From Sediminitomix flava (lineage in GTDB: Bacteria > Bacteroidota > Bacteroidia > Cytophagales > Flammeovirgaceae), in assembly GCF_003149185.1 (NCBI RefSeq), contig NZ_QGDO01000005.1:62001-126000 (forward strand): a DNA stretch of 64,000 bases. Reading direction: 5' to 3'. Made by a program: the position numbers and the translations under genes. Within the stretch, counting starts at the first letter, position 1; the number at the start of each line of letters is the position of its first letter. Of the stretch, positions 34,796 through 43,888 are shown one piece after another. Under the pieces are notes generated by a model, which saw nothing but the letters and a program-made list of their open reading frames with translations, had not been told where the DNA came from and made no database searches.

Positions 34796-36121
34796 ATGGA
34801 GAAGCAATCAGGAAAGAAGAAGCTAGCACTACATTGGAAAATTATTATTGGGATGGTTTTAGGGGTAGTCGCAGGATTACTTCTGAGCTTGGCAGGAATG
34901 GGAGACTTTTCTGATGATTGGATCAAACCATTTGGAACCATATTTTTGAACTTGCTAAAACTAATAGCAGTACCATTGGTTTTCATTTCTTTAGTTAATG
35001 GTGTTACAAGTCTTACTGATGTATCTAAGTTATCCTTGATGGGATCAAGAACGATTGGGATTTATATTTTGACCACTGTAATTGCTATTTCTATAGGATT
35101 ATTTTTGGTTAATGCTTTTCAGCCTGGAGAAGGTTTTTCAGAAGAGATGAAAACGGAATTGACTGAAAAATTTTCAAAAGATACTGAGCAAAGATCTGAA
35201 GCAGCTAGTAAAGTTAAAAATAAGGGTCCTCTTCAACCACTTGTTGATCTAGTGCCTAAGAACATTATCAGTTCAATGTCTAGCAATTCAAATATGCTTC
35301 AAATCATTACTTTTGCTCTACTTTTCGGTACTGCGATGGTGATGATAAAGCCTCAAGACGTTGTTCAACCACTTAAGAATGTTATAATAGCTTTAGATAA
35401 AATCATTATTAAGATGGTTAACATCATAATGCTTTTAGCTCCGATTGGAGTATTCGCATTATTGGCATCGTTAATTGTAGATTTTTCTGGAGGAGACGTA
35501 AATAAAGCCTTAGAGTTATTGTCGGTTTTAGCCAAGTACTCTTTGACTGTAGTCGTAGGTTTAGCTCTGATGATGTTTGGAGTTTATCCTTTAATCTTGA
35601 GATTTTTTGGTGGTGTGCCTATCAAAAAGTTCTTAAAAGGAATTTTTCCAGCTCAAATGATGGCATTTTCTACTAGTTCTAGTGCCGCAACATTGCCTGT
35701 CACAATGAAGCAAGTAGAGGAAGAGTTAGAAGTATCAGAAGAAACGGCAAGTTTTGTACTGCCTCTTGGAGCTACAATTAATATGGACGGTACTAGCCTT
35801 TATCAGGGTGTTGCAGCTGTATTTATTGCCCAAGTATATAGTATACCTCTAGATTTGGGTGATCAGTTGAGTATCATTCTGACAGCTACTTTGGCTTCTA
35901 TCGGTTCTGCTGCCGTACCTGGCGCTGGATTGATTATGTTGATCATCGTATTGGAGCAAGTTGGTTTGCCTGTTTATGGTATCGCATTGATTTTAGCTCC
36001 TGATAGAATCTTAGATATGTTCAGAACTATGGTGAATGTAACAGGCGATGCAGCAGTATGTACATTGATTGAACGTATGCTTTTAAAGAGGAAAGCACAA
36101 GAAGAAGAATTAGCGGCCTAA
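34796..36121 (+). CDS. Dicarboxylate/amino acid:cation symporter, DAACS (GltP/DctA) family
   Basis: A 441-residue carrier with about eight membrane segments and two re-entrant loops. The first loop is visible as the serine-rich AFSTSSSAATLPVT (about residue 290) and the substrate site as GATINMDGTSLYQ. The late segment RTMVNVTGDAAVC gives the Asp/Asn-rich binding site of glutamate and C4-dicarboxylate carriers. Whether it prefers glutamate, aspartate or succinate cannot be said. The gene stands alone and ends in a strong terminator. Sodium coupling is likely in a marine organism. Confidence 0.93.
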   Translation: MEKQSGKKKLALHWKIIIGMVLGVVAGLLLSLAGMGDFSDDWIKPFGTIFLNLLKLIAVPLVFISLVNGVTSLTDVSKLSLMGSRTIGIYILTTVIAISIGLFLVNAFQPGEGFSEEMKTELTEKFSKDTEQRSEAASKVKNKGPLQPLVDLVPKNIISSMSSNSNMLQIITFALLFGTAMVMIKPQDVVQPLKNVIIALDKIIIKMVNIIMLLAPIGVFALLASLIVDFSGGDVNKALELLSVLAKYSLTVVVGLALMMFGVYPLILRFFGGVPIKKFLKGIFPAQMMAFSTSSSAATLPVTMKQVEEELEVSEETASFVLPLGATINMDGTSLYQGVAAVFIAQVYSIPLDLGDQLSIILTATLASIGSAAVPGAGLIMLIIVLEQVGLPVYGIALILAPDRILDMFRTMVNVTGDAAVCTLIERMLLKRKAQEEELAA

Positions 36122-36140
36122 GGTTTAATAGATTTATATG

Positions 36141-36178
36141 AAAAGAGCATGTTCTAGTTACAGAACATGCTCTTTTTT
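36141..36178. terminator. Bidirectional terminator
   Basis: A near-perfect 15-bp stem (AAAAGAGCATGTTCT and its complement) with a 6-base loop and a run of six T. It separates the symporter from the convergent lipoprotein gene. Confidence 0.92.
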
Positions 36179-36208
36179 ATGCTATCTAAAAATAAATAAT
36201 GATTTTTT

Positions 36209-36670
36209 TTAATAAGCAGCTTTATAATCAACTCTTATATTTTTCTCTATTATTTCTCCTTCAGTGACTACTACTGGAGAAATATTTCCTTTCCCATCAA
36301 AACCATTTGCAAAAAAGCCTTTATCCTCTTTTATAAACACAGAATAAGTTCCAGCTTCTAGTTCAGCTTCATAAAACCCATTTTCATCTGTTTTTACCAC
36401 TTTTACTGGTTTTGCTTCAATGGTATAAAATGTACCAATTATTTTATGATCACTTGTGTTCTGTGCTGGGAAAATATAAACCTCTCTTTCAATTCCCTTA
36501 GGTTCAGCTTTTTTAGTCTCTCCAATAGAAGGCATTTGATTGCCTTCAACCCAAATAACTTGTCCTTTAATACCTTGTTTTAATGTTGTTTGTGCCATAC
36601 CTGTGTTTTGGTTTGACTTACATGAAGTGAAAAATAAAGTAGTGATTAATAAATAGAATACCTTCTTCAT
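36209..36670 (-). CDS. Lipoprotein with carboxypeptidase-regulatory-like (beta-sandwich) domain
   Basis: A 153-residue exported lipoprotein. The signal ends with the lipobox LFFTSC, giving Cys17 as the lipid-bearing residue. The mature part starts KSNQNTG, then GIKGQVIWVEGNQMP and KTDENGFYEAELEAGTYSVFIKED, the pattern of CarboxypepD_reg or transthyretin-like sandwich domains, which bind sugars or proteins. No catalytic residues are visible. It stands alone and points away from the 433-base gene-free stretch upstream. Confidence 0.75.
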   Translation of the reverse strand: MKKVFYLLITTLFFTSCKSNQNTGMAQTTLKQGIKGQVIWVEGNQMPSIGETKKAEPKGIEREVYIFPAQNTSDHKIIGTFYTIEAKPVKVVKTDENGFYEAELEAGTYSVFIKEDKGFFANGFDGKGNISPVVVTEGEIIEKNIRVDYKAAY

Positions 36671-37103
36671 AATTTTAGTGGTTCATTTTCGAAGTCATAA
36701 TAATGATTTACAAAATAGCTATAATTCTTTTAGATGTTAAACTTAATTGAAATCAATCTCTATTAATCAGGGTAATACCTCTTACCTTTAGTCATTTTGA
36801 AAATTCATCTAGTGACTCTGTTGTTAAAATAAGTTAATTAAATTATCAATCATGTTTACACTTATTTATTTCAACAGAACAAAGCTCTTTGAGTATCAAC
36901 TTGAAGTATTGTAGAATAGAATTTGAAAGTATAAATATTTATTTCTTAAAAAGAATGAAATGGATCATAAGGAGCTTTCTGTCATTAAGGCTATGATTAA
37001 CACTTTAAAAGTTAAGTGTGAGATTGTCCTTTGATTTCAAATTTTTTAGGTGGTTGATTTGTCTTGTAATAATTTATAACCCATTCACTTACAGTCAAGT
37101 CCT
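36671..37103. other. Gene-free stretch of 433 bases
   Basis: Only open frames of about 20-24 codons exist (for example one starting at 36960), with no sign of selection visible by eye. A weak hairpin GGTAA/TTACC lies near 36771-36786. It presumably holds the promoters of the divergent lipoprotein and secreted-protein genes; I could not identify clear boxes. Confidence 0.4.
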
Positions 37104-37700
37104 ATGAAAAAGTTACTATTCTGCTCATTACTACTTCTTAGAGTCCTTATTTCTTTTGCTGAAGATGGATTGATATCTTATTCTTTCAAATCTTCTGTTG
37201 ATCATAAATCAGCGACTTTAAAGCTTAGAAATGTTTCAGGAGAGAGAGTTACTTATTCAATTAAAGACATGAAAGGTACTCGATTCCTCCATAAAATGAT
37301 TGTAGATGTTAAGTCTGCCAATGAAGTAGTGAATTTTAGTTACTTACCCCAAGGAGACTACCTATTTATTATGGAATTAAGCGATAGGAGAGTCATAAAA
37401 ACATTTTCTATCAATGAAGAGCGTAAAGCTATCATGACTAGTCATAAGATGCTTTTAAAGCACGGAGATCCATTTTATTTAAGGTTAAAAGAAAAGAAGT
37501 TAGAGTTTGTAATGTCTAATAAATTTGAAGAAGAATATGGCTTAGAGATTTTAGATGAAAATGGATTGCTAGTGTATTCTACTTCATTTATTGAATCTGA
37601 AATAAAAAAACGATTCAATTTAGAAAAGTTGAAATCTGGGGTATATACTCTAAAACTGGAAGGGGATCATTTCAATTTTGAAGATACCTTAGAATTGTAA
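37104..37700 (+). CDS. Exported protein with two sorting-domain-like beta repeats
   Basis: A 198-residue protein with a signal peptide (1-19, MKKLLFCSLLLLRVLISFA). Two similar halves follow, each with a strand pattern seen in Bacteroidota secreted proteins of the DUF3244/Por-secretion-tail style: YSIKDMKGTRFLHKM with LPQGDYLFIMEL, then LEILDENGLLVYSTS with LKSGVYTLKLEG. The repeated G-x-Y-x-(F/L) turn is typical of type IX C-terminal domains, but the protein has no separate passenger domain. The role is unknown, perhaps a periplasmic or surface adaptor. Confidence 0.6.
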   Translation: MKKLLFCSLLLLRVLISFAEDGLISYSFKSSVDHKSATLKLRNVSGERVTYSIKDMKGTRFLHKMIVDVKSANEVVNFSYLPQGDYLFIMELSDRRVIKTFSINEERKAIMTSHKMLLKHGDPFYLRLKEKKLEFVMSNKFEEEYGLEILDENGLLVYSTSFIESEIKKRFNLEKLKSGVYTLKLEGDHFNFEDTLEL

Positions 37701-37705
37701 ATAAA

Positions 37706-37740
37706 AAAGCCTCCATTTGTATTTTCAAATGGAGGCTTTC
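37706..37740. terminator. Bidirectional terminator
   Basis: A perfect 14-bp stem (AAAGCCTCCATTTG and its complement) with a 6-base loop, flanked by an A run on one side. It separates convergent genes. Confidence 0.9.
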
Positions 37741-37756
37741 AAACATTTTATGCAGA

Positions 37757-40612
37757 CTATGAAAGCTTGTCTATTCTGAACATTGCTTTCGCATAATAAT
37801 TTCCAAGTGGGTATTTTTGGATATATGCTTTGTAAGCTTCTAATGTATCTTCATTTTCAGTGTCTTCCCAGTCTTGAATTTCCTTAAGCATAGAGTCATT
37901 CTTTAATTGATGAATACGCTCTTTAGCTTCTGCCCAATATTTCTTCTCAAGAGTAGAGTTTAGATAATTGAAATATGCACTAAGAGTATCTGTTGATTGT
38001 GCAGTTTTCCAAATGTCTTCTTCATCAACTTTCGGTAGAGCTTCAGGTTTAGCTTTCAATGTGCTTAAGATCGAAGATTCGTTTTCTTTAGCTGGAGCTT
38101 TTTCTTCTACTACTACTTCAGGTTCTGTTTTTTCTTCGACAATTTCTTGAACTACTTCAGCTTTTTGCTCTACAGTTACTTCTTGAGTCTCAGTTGATGA
38201 AACTGTAGGAGTGCTTGGTTCTCCACTTTTCAGTTCACTGATTCTTGCATAAGCATCTGCAATATGATCAGATTCTTCTGTGAAAGATAAGTATGTTTTG
38301 TAAGAAGCTATCGTATCATCTTCAGTAGCTTTTTGCCATAATTCACTTTCAGAAAGACCAACCATTTCATCATTTTCAATCAAGCCAACAGTGATTTGGT
38401 TTTCTTCGTCTTCAATTACAGCTGATTCTACTATATTTTCTATCGTAGCTTCATTATTTTGATTAGGCTCTTCTTCAACAATAGTAGAATTGTCTTCAAC
38501 TGTTTCTACTTCGTTTAAAGGAGCTTCTGTTTCCTCTTTTACTACTACTTCAGTGTTTTCCTCTGTAAATACAGGCGTATTATCACTCTGTAAGTCATCA
38601 AGGTTTAATTTGTTAATCATATAATAAGCATCAGCTAAGTGCAAAGATGCTTTTGTATGGTTAACATATGCCATGTATGATTCTATCGTTCCTTCTTGTT
38701 CCGCAAAATTCCATAGAGAAGCTTCATCCAATTGTTGTAGTTCTTCACTACTATTAGGTTTTACAACTACAATACGTTGTTCTTCTTTCGGAATTTCTTT
38801 ACGTTTTGTTGCTTTTGGCTCAACAACTATAACTTTTTTCTCAGGTTTCTGAGCGTTTTCTTCTTCTGAAATCTCTTCCTCTTTTTGAGGTATTTCAGCA
38901 GTTTCTACTTCATTTTCTGTTTCAACGTTGTCTTCAGAAACTTGTAAAGGAGTAGCGTTTATTTCACCTAAAATATCTTCGATGTCATCTGTTCTAAGCT
39001 TCAAAAGTAAATCTACAGGGATTCCAGAAGAGTCTTCCTGTGGAATAGGAGCAGGCTTTTTAGGTGCTTGTTTGCTTTTCTCTATTTCATGTATTTCAGC
39101 AATTCGTTTATTGGCTTTTTCTACATGAATACCATTCGGGAAAATACCCAAATAAAGTTGATAGGCTGAAAGGTCATTCATGATAGCCACTCTTCTCCAA
39201 AGTTCGTGGTCAATTTTAGAGTTGAATTCTCTTTCGATATCAGACTTTAATTCGTCTTTTATTTCTGAAACAAGAGAGTCTTTAGACGAAGTTTGACGCA
39301 ACTCATTCTCATATTGCGCTTTGATTTCTTCCTCTACTTTTTCCCTTATATTAACTTCCTGCTTAATGAAACGGTCACATTCTTCTTTTCTTCTTACTAA
39401 TTGAAGACTGTGTTTCAACTGCAAAGCTTTATCGTAGAGTAGGTGAGCTTTGTGAAAATCATTATTGAAATAAGCTTGGTCTGCTTCATCATTGAAGTTT
39501 GAAAACTTAATTTCTTTTTCACATAGTTCTACTTTTGAACGTACAGTATCAGTGTTTTCAATGCGTTCTAATTCTAAATATGCATTTTTAGCATCTTCAA
39601 AATTACCTGTATTGAATTCTAAATCACCAATTTTAGTAAGCACATTCTTAACCCCTCCAGTTGCATAACTACTCGGGAATAAAGCCGTAGCCTCTTTAAA
39701 ATATGTTTTGCTGCTATGTAAATCTTCAACTCTTAACGCATCATCTGCATTTTGTATCAATTCAATAAACTGAATCTTCTTAAGGTTATCCGGATCAGAG
39801 TAAAGCTCTTGCGCCATCTGATAAAAAGGAAGTGCAGCTTGATAAGATTCTGATTCAAAGTACAAATCAGCTTCTCTTTTATTTCTAAGATACTTCTGGT
39901 ACCTAGTATTTGGAATAAACGGATAGTCAGATTCAGTTTCTCCGAAGCTAAAAGGAGTAAGCTCATTATAACTTTTAAGGTGATTAATTAACAAATCTGC
40001 AGTATCTAAAAACGATAGATATTCCTTAGGTTTTAGGTCTCCTTTAGATAATACTTTAGAGAAATCAGAAGTGAATGATGAACCAGAAGATGTATTTGAA
40101 CAAAGGAATAGTTTGCGTTTTCCTTCCGTGTTGTAAAACTTAAATCTATCTTCTAAAACTGAGTGGATATCTTCGTCTGAGTGGTAAGAATGGTATGATA
40201 CATCAAAGATAAAGTAAAGTTGCTTTGCTGTACTTTCCTCTAAAACCTCAATGATATTTTCTAAAGATAGAGCATTTATGTGAGCTTGAGCTACTGTCGA
40301 TTTAGGGCCAGCAAGGAATAATTTATTCTTTCTAACAATTAAATCTCCACTATAGTAGAAGAGAAAAGCATCACCACAATTCCCAGATAAATCGGCTAAT
40401 TTTTCTAGAAGTTTGGTATTATCAGCTTCATCAGAAACGGTTAATAATTTTTCTTGAGGTAACCCCAAAATATATGCATCAGCAAGTAGAGCCTTAAGGC
40501 TTTCTACATTATTTTTAGCTTCTAAATTTTCCGTAAACGCACTTTCTTTCTTGTAGTCTGAAGTGCTTATTAGAAGCGCTCCCAAATTCTCAGCCTTTAA
40601 CGTAAATGACAT
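37757..40612 (-). CDS. Pseudo-caspase protein with TPR-like region and five W-x-x-A repeats
   Basis: A 951-residue cytosolic protein without a signal peptide. Residues 1-235 have the layout of a C14 caspase domain (LLISTSDY, LLADAYILG, FLFYYSGD, LYFIFDVSYHS), but the catalytic His of SGHG is Asp90 and the Cys of DACxSG is Ser139, so peptidase activity is probably lost. A TPR-like helical stretch (240-415) and a charged coiled coil (415-465) follow. Then five copies of a repeat of about 40 residues (470-509, 631-670, 756-795, 866-904, 914-951), each near WxxA...DTxxAYxxYL...A..RI..L, separated by acidic linkers. These repeats accompany caspase-like proteins in Bacteroidota. Probably a scaffold or regulator. 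Confidence 0.78.
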   Translation of the reverse strand: MSFTLKAENLGALLISTSDYKKESAFTENLEAKNNVESLKALLADAYILGLPQEKLLTVSDEADNTKLLEKLADLSGNCGDAFLFYYSGDLIVRKNKLFLAGPKSTVAQAHINALSLENIIEVLEESTAKQLYFIFDVSYHSYHSDEDIHSVLEDRFKFYNTEGKRKLFLCSNTSSGSSFTSDFSKVLSKGDLKPKEYLSFLDTADLLINHLKSYNELTPFSFGETESDYPFIPNTRYQKYLRNKREADLYFESESYQAALPFYQMAQELYSDPDNLKKIQFIELIQNADDALRVEDLHSSKTYFKEATALFPSSYATGGVKNVLTKIGDLEFNTGNFEDAKNAYLELERIENTDTVRSKVELCEKEIKFSNFNDEADQAYFNNDFHKAHLLYDKALQLKHSLQLVRRKEECDRFIKQEVNIREKVEEEIKAQYENELRQTSSKDSLVSEIKDELKSDIEREFNSKIDHELWRRVAIMNDLSAYQLYLGIFPNGIHVEKANKRIAEIHEIEKSKQAPKKPAPIPQEDSSGIPVDLLLKLRTDDIEDILGEINATPLQVSEDNVETENEVETAEIPQKEEEISEEENAQKPEKKVIVVEPKATKRKEIPKEEQRIVVVKPNSSEELQQLDEASLWNFAEQEGTIESYMAYVNHTKASLHLADAYYMINKLNLDDLQSDNTPVFTEENTEVVVKEETEAPLNEVETVEDNSTIVEEEPNQNNEATIENIVESAVIEDEENQITVGLIENDEMVGLSESELWQKATEDDTIASYKTYLSFTEESDHIADAYARISELKSGEPSTPTVSSTETQEVTVEQKAEVVQEIVEEKTEPEVVVEEKAPAKENESSILSTLKAKPEALPKVDEEDIWKTAQSTDTLSAYFNYLNSTLEKKYWAEAKERIHQLKNDSMLKEIQDWEDTENEDTLEAYKAYIQKYPLGNYYAKAMFRIDKLS

Positions 40613-40763
40613 ATATCCTTAGTTTTAGTTTTTCCCCACTCAAAGGGATTCATCACACTTATGCTAGTAATTATAAAAGTAACGAAAGATGCAAAAATTT
40701 ATTCTTATAATCATTATAAAAATACAGTTTTTGAATCGCATCATTCAGTTATTGGTAAAGTTG

Positions 40764-41459
40764 TTAACTGTTTAATAGTCTTTCTTTTTCAATAAGACTT
40801 TTAACCTCTGAAAGAGTTTCTCTAATAATCTGATGTCCTCCGTTGTAATACAGATTTGAGTATCTGTCTTCTCCAAAAGTACTCTTTAGGTAGTCTATTA
40901 ATTTTTCATCTCTTTTATCTTTAAAGAATGGGTCAATTTTCCCAATGACAGAAAGTATTTTGGCATTAGTTTTCAAGAAGGAAAAATCATATTCCTCCAT
41001 TTCATGAGGCGTATTTCCGCCCCATAATATGAGATTGTCAAAAGGTATTTTTTCTGCAAATGCCCATCGACTGACTGTAGTTGCCCCTTGTGAAAAGCCA
41101 AGAAGGTTTATAGAAATATTACGCTTTTGTATTTCCTTTAAAGAAGAAATAGACCTTAACATTGAATTTAGATACGAGTGGATATTTTCTATATCTCTCA
41201 ACCGATTTTCTTTAGTCATCCAAGAACTACCCACATTTTTGTATTCTTGGTCTAAATAGAATTGAGATAGAGCTTCTGGAAAAAGAATTAGATCTTCCTC
41301 GGACTTAATTGCATCAAACCTTCTTGAGAAGTATTTGACTAATTGACCATATCCATGACAAACTACCCAGATTCTTTTTGTTTGATGATTGAATTCTCCT
41401 AGCTGAAAAAATGAAGTAGAGTAGGAGATGTGGATGTCATTTTTTTTTAATCCGTTCAT
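40764..41459 (-). CDS. Alpha/beta hydrolase, predicted esterase (phospholipase/carboxylesterase type)
   Basis: A 231-residue hydrolase. The nucleophile motif NLLGFSQGATT places Ser123; VCHGYGQ near 33-39 provides the oxyanion region, a later IGKIDPFF supplies Asp, and NGGHQI supplies His. This is the YpfH/COG0400 pattern. It is the last gene of a three-gene minus-strand cluster (42556 to 40764), 12 bases after the PhnP-like gene. The substrate is unknown, perhaps short-chain acyl esters. Confidence 0.85.
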   Translation of the reverse strand: MNGLKKNDIHISYSTSFFQLGEFNHQTKRIWVVCHGYGQLVKYFSRRFDAIKSEEDLILFPEALSQFYLDQEYKNVGSSWMTKENRLRDIENIHSYLNSMLRSISSLKEIQKRNISINLLGFSQGATTVSRWAFAEKIPFDNLILWGGNTPHEMEEYDFSFLKTNAKILSVIGKIDPFFKDKRDEKLIDYLKSTFGEDRYSNLYYNGGHQIIRETLSEVKSLIEKERLLNS

Positions 41460-41471
41460 GGCTCTTAGGTT

Positions 41472-42239
41472 TTAGATGTTCAGAATTAGACCATCGAATG
41501 CAATAAATACATTATCGGGTAGGCTTTTTTGTACATCGATATGCTTTCCCATTTGATGACTGATGTGAGTTAGGTATGCTTTTTTAGGTGACAGTTCTTC
41601 AATCACTTCCAATGCTTCTTCTAATGTGAAATGCGAATGGTGTTTTTTATGATGAAGTGCATTTATTATAAGTACATCAAGATTCCTTAATTTCTCTTTT
41701 TGATCATCTGCAATGAAATTAGCATCTGTTATGTATGCCATATTTTCAATTTTGAAGCCCATGATAGGGAGTTTCCCATGCATAACCTCAATGGGTTGAA
41801 TGAGCTGATCTTTGAAATAAAAATCACGATCTTTTTCAATGGACTCTAGAATAATAGAAGGAACTCCTGGGTACTTTTTCTCTTGAAAAATATAACCATA
41901 TGCTTTTTTAAGTTCAGCTTTTACTCTTTCAGTGGCATATACAGGGATATCTTTTAATCCTTGAGCAAAAAAGTAAGCTCTTATGTCGTCTAGACCTGCG
42001 GTATGATCTTTATGTTCGTGAGTAAATAAAATGGTATCTAATTTCGCGATTTTTGCTCTAAGTGCTTGTTGTCTGAAGTCAGGACCCGCATCAATAAATA
42101 TACTATGACCATTTACAGAAATATGAATAGCTGTTCTTAATCGTTTATCTCTGAAATCAACGGATTTACAAACTGGACATTCACATGTAATGACAGGAAC
42201 ACCTTGTGAAGTGCCTGTACCCAAAAAGTTAATTTGCAT
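41472..42239 (-). CDS. Metallo-beta-lactamase fold hydrolase, PhnP-like
   Basis: A 255-residue metal hydrolase. It begins NFLGTGTSQGVPVI and has the three-cysteine structural zinc motif Cys19/21/24 (CECPVC), then the active-site motif THEHKDH (His74, His76, Asp78, His79) and later SHFTLEEAL and LTHISHQMG. This is the signature of PhnP-type phosphodiesterases, which hydrolyse cyclic phosphates including ribosyl 1,2-cyclic phosphate. No C-P lyase genes are near, so a general cyclic-phosphate or RNA-related role is likelier here. It lies five bases after a small conserved gene. Confidence 0.88.
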   Translation of the reverse strand: MQINFLGTGTSQGVPVITCECPVCKSVDFRDKRLRTAIHISVNGHSIFIDAGPDFRQQALRAKIAKLDTILFTHEHKDHTAGLDDIRAYFFAQGLKDIPVYATERVKAELKKAYGYIFQEKKYPGVPSIILESIEKDRDFYFKDQLIQPIEVMHGKLPIMGFKIENMAYITDANFIADDQKEKLRNLDVLIINALHHKKHHSHFTLEEALEVIEELSPKKAYLTHISHQMGKHIDVQKSLPDNVFIAFDGLILNI

Positions 42240-42244
42240 AAATT

Positions 42245-42556
42245 CTAGACTTGATGATCTTCTTCTTTTAGGCTCTCTAAAGTTGACTGTTGTTTATTCA
42301 GCTCTTTAATTTCTTTATAGAGTTCTAATACCTTTTCACTGAATAAACTTTCGTCCATGTCTGTTGTTTTGACGATCTCAACTAAAGAGTTTACTTTTCC
42401 TTCAAGAGGGTAATATTTATTGATAATGGCAATTTTAGTATTTTTCAAGACACAAAAACCAGACTTGAAATTCCCCTTCTCATATCTAAGCACATAATCA
42501 GACTCTGCAAATAAGTCTTCTAGTTTATTTAAGAAATGCTTTGTGTATTTAATCAT
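42245..42556 (-). CDS. Conserved small protein of unknown function
   Basis: A 103-residue protein with a mixed alpha/beta first part (VLRYEKGNFKSGFCVLKNTKIAIINKYY) and a charged helical end (LYKEIKELNKQQSTLESLKEE). I recall similar short proteins next to phosphodiesterase genes in Bacteroidota but know no function. It overlaps no other gene and is separated from the PhnP-like gene by five bases, so they are co-transcribed. It is the promoter-proximal gene of that cluster. Confidence 0.65.
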   Translation of the reverse strand: MIKYTKHFLNKLEDLFAESDYVLRYEKGNFKSGFCVLKNTKIAIINKYYPLEGKVNSLVEIVKTTDMDESLFSEKVLELYKEIKELNKQQSTLESLKEEDHQV

Positions 42557-42660
42557 CTACTTCCTGATTTTGTATTTTACCAATATAACATTCCATTTTT
42601 TATATTGAATTGTCTTTTGGGAATTATTTAACTGAAAAAATCCGAGAAAATGATAAATAA

Positions 42661-42697
42661 AAAAGCCAAGTACTTCAGCTGAAGTACTTGGCTTTTT
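42661..42697. terminator. Perfect palindrome terminator after lepB
   Basis: A palindrome of about 36 bases (arms AAAAGCCAAGTACTTCAG and its complement) with A and T runs at the ends. It ends the lepB operon on the minus strand. Confidence 0.92.
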
Positions 42698-42713
42698 AAA
42701 GGCTTAAGACCAT

Positions 42714-43850
42714 TTAGTCAATGATCTTGAAAATTCTATTCCATCTAATTCTTCCTAATGGACTTTCAGAAGCATCAGGATTCATAGACCACCATACAAA
42801 TAATGCTTTTCCTACAATATGATCTTCTGGTACAAATCCCCAGAATCGAGAATCCAGAGAATTATGTCTGTTATCTCCCATCATAAAGTAATAGTTTTGC
42901 TTAAATGTATAAGAACGAACTTCTTCACCATCTATGAAAAGTTTTCCGGCTTTAACTTCTACATTATCATTATACTCGAAGTTTTGAATCACTTTTCTAT
43001 ATAGTGTAATATTCTTCTCATTCATTGGGATAGTCATGCCTTCTTGAGGAACAACTAAAGGACCAAAGTTATCTACTTGCCACAAATAAGTAGAGTCTTT
43101 TGTATAAGCATCTTGATATGATCTGTGATTATCAAGGTCAACTTCTACAGACTTCACAAAGTTGTATTTCTTTAAATCTTGAGCCTGAGCTTGAGTAAGA
43201 GGAAGTCTATAAATAGATTCATCTCCTTTTCTCATTGGGCTAAGCGAGTAGTTGGTGTAATGATCAGATGTATAGTCGTAAATGTTATGATCTTTAAAGA
43301 ATTTACGGCTGATACCCTGCTTTTTAGTCGTTACCTTGTAGTAGTATTCGCTGTCTTCAGGTGCATCTACAGCAGTATGATTTACATATAATTGCTGATC
43401 TCTGATCTTTAGCGTATCACCACCAACAGCTACACAACGTTTGATGTAGTTTGTTTTCAAGTCAGTAGGGTATTGCATTTCCTCAGGGAAGTTGAATACA
43501 ACAACATCATTTCTTTTTACTTCAGAAAAACCAGGCAGTCTGAACATCGGAAGTTGGATAGCATCAGAGTAAGTTTTGATGTTTCCTAAAGATTGATGCG
43601 TTAGAGGGACTTGAAGAGGTGTTTGTGGCGTACGAGGGCCGTAGTGTAATTTACTTACAAAAAGATAATCACCTACCAACAATGATTTTTCCATTGATGG
43701 CGTAGGTATCATGTAAGCTTCCATAAAGAACCATCTAATTAGTGTTGCTGCAACTACAGCAAAAAGGAATGCGTCTACCCATTCCCTGATAATTCCTTTT
43801 TTCTTTTTTTGTTCTTTCTCCTTTTTAAATAAGCCCATATTTTTTACCAT
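42714..43850 (-). CDS. lepB: Signal peptidase I
   Basis: A 378-residue membrane protease that removes signal peptides. A basic N-terminus and one membrane segment (25-42) precede IPTPSMEKSL with the catalytic Ser52; the general base Lys137 lies in NYIKRCVAVGGD. The later MGDNRHNSLDSRFWGFVP box is conserved. The protein is longer than the E. coli enzyme because of an insertion between the Lys box and the last box (about 155-310), a usual feature in Bacteroidota. It is the last gene of the parA-parB-DUF5683-dapB-lepB operon. ATG 43850 or the ATG four codons later are both possible starts. Confidence 0.95.
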   Translation of the reverse strand: MVKNMGLFKKEKEQKKKKGIIREWVDAFLFAVVAATLIRWFFMEAYMIPTPSMEKSLLVGDYLFVSKLHYGPRTPQTPLQVPLTHQSLGNIKTYSDAIQLPMFRLPGFSEVKRNDVVVFNFPEEMQYPTDLKTNYIKRCVAVGGDTLKIRDQQLYVNHTAVDAPEDSEYYYKVTTKKQGISRKFFKDHNIYDYTSDHYTNYSLSPMRKGDESIYRLPLTQAQAQDLKKYNFVKSVEVDLDNHRSYQDAYTKDSTYLWQVDNFGPLVVPQEGMTIPMNEKNITLYRKVIQNFEYNDNVEVKAGKLFIDGEEVRSYTFKQNYYFMMGDNRHNSLDSRFWGFVPEDHIVGKALFVWWSMNPDASESPLGRIRWNRIFKIID

Positions 43851-43888
43851 AATTGGTCAGTTCGGATCGGATTTTATTAAAATGATAC

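Noticed and set aside
36960-37034. Short open frame of 24 codons in the gene-free stretch
   Set aside because: Too short, no ribosome-binding context and no terminator behind it.
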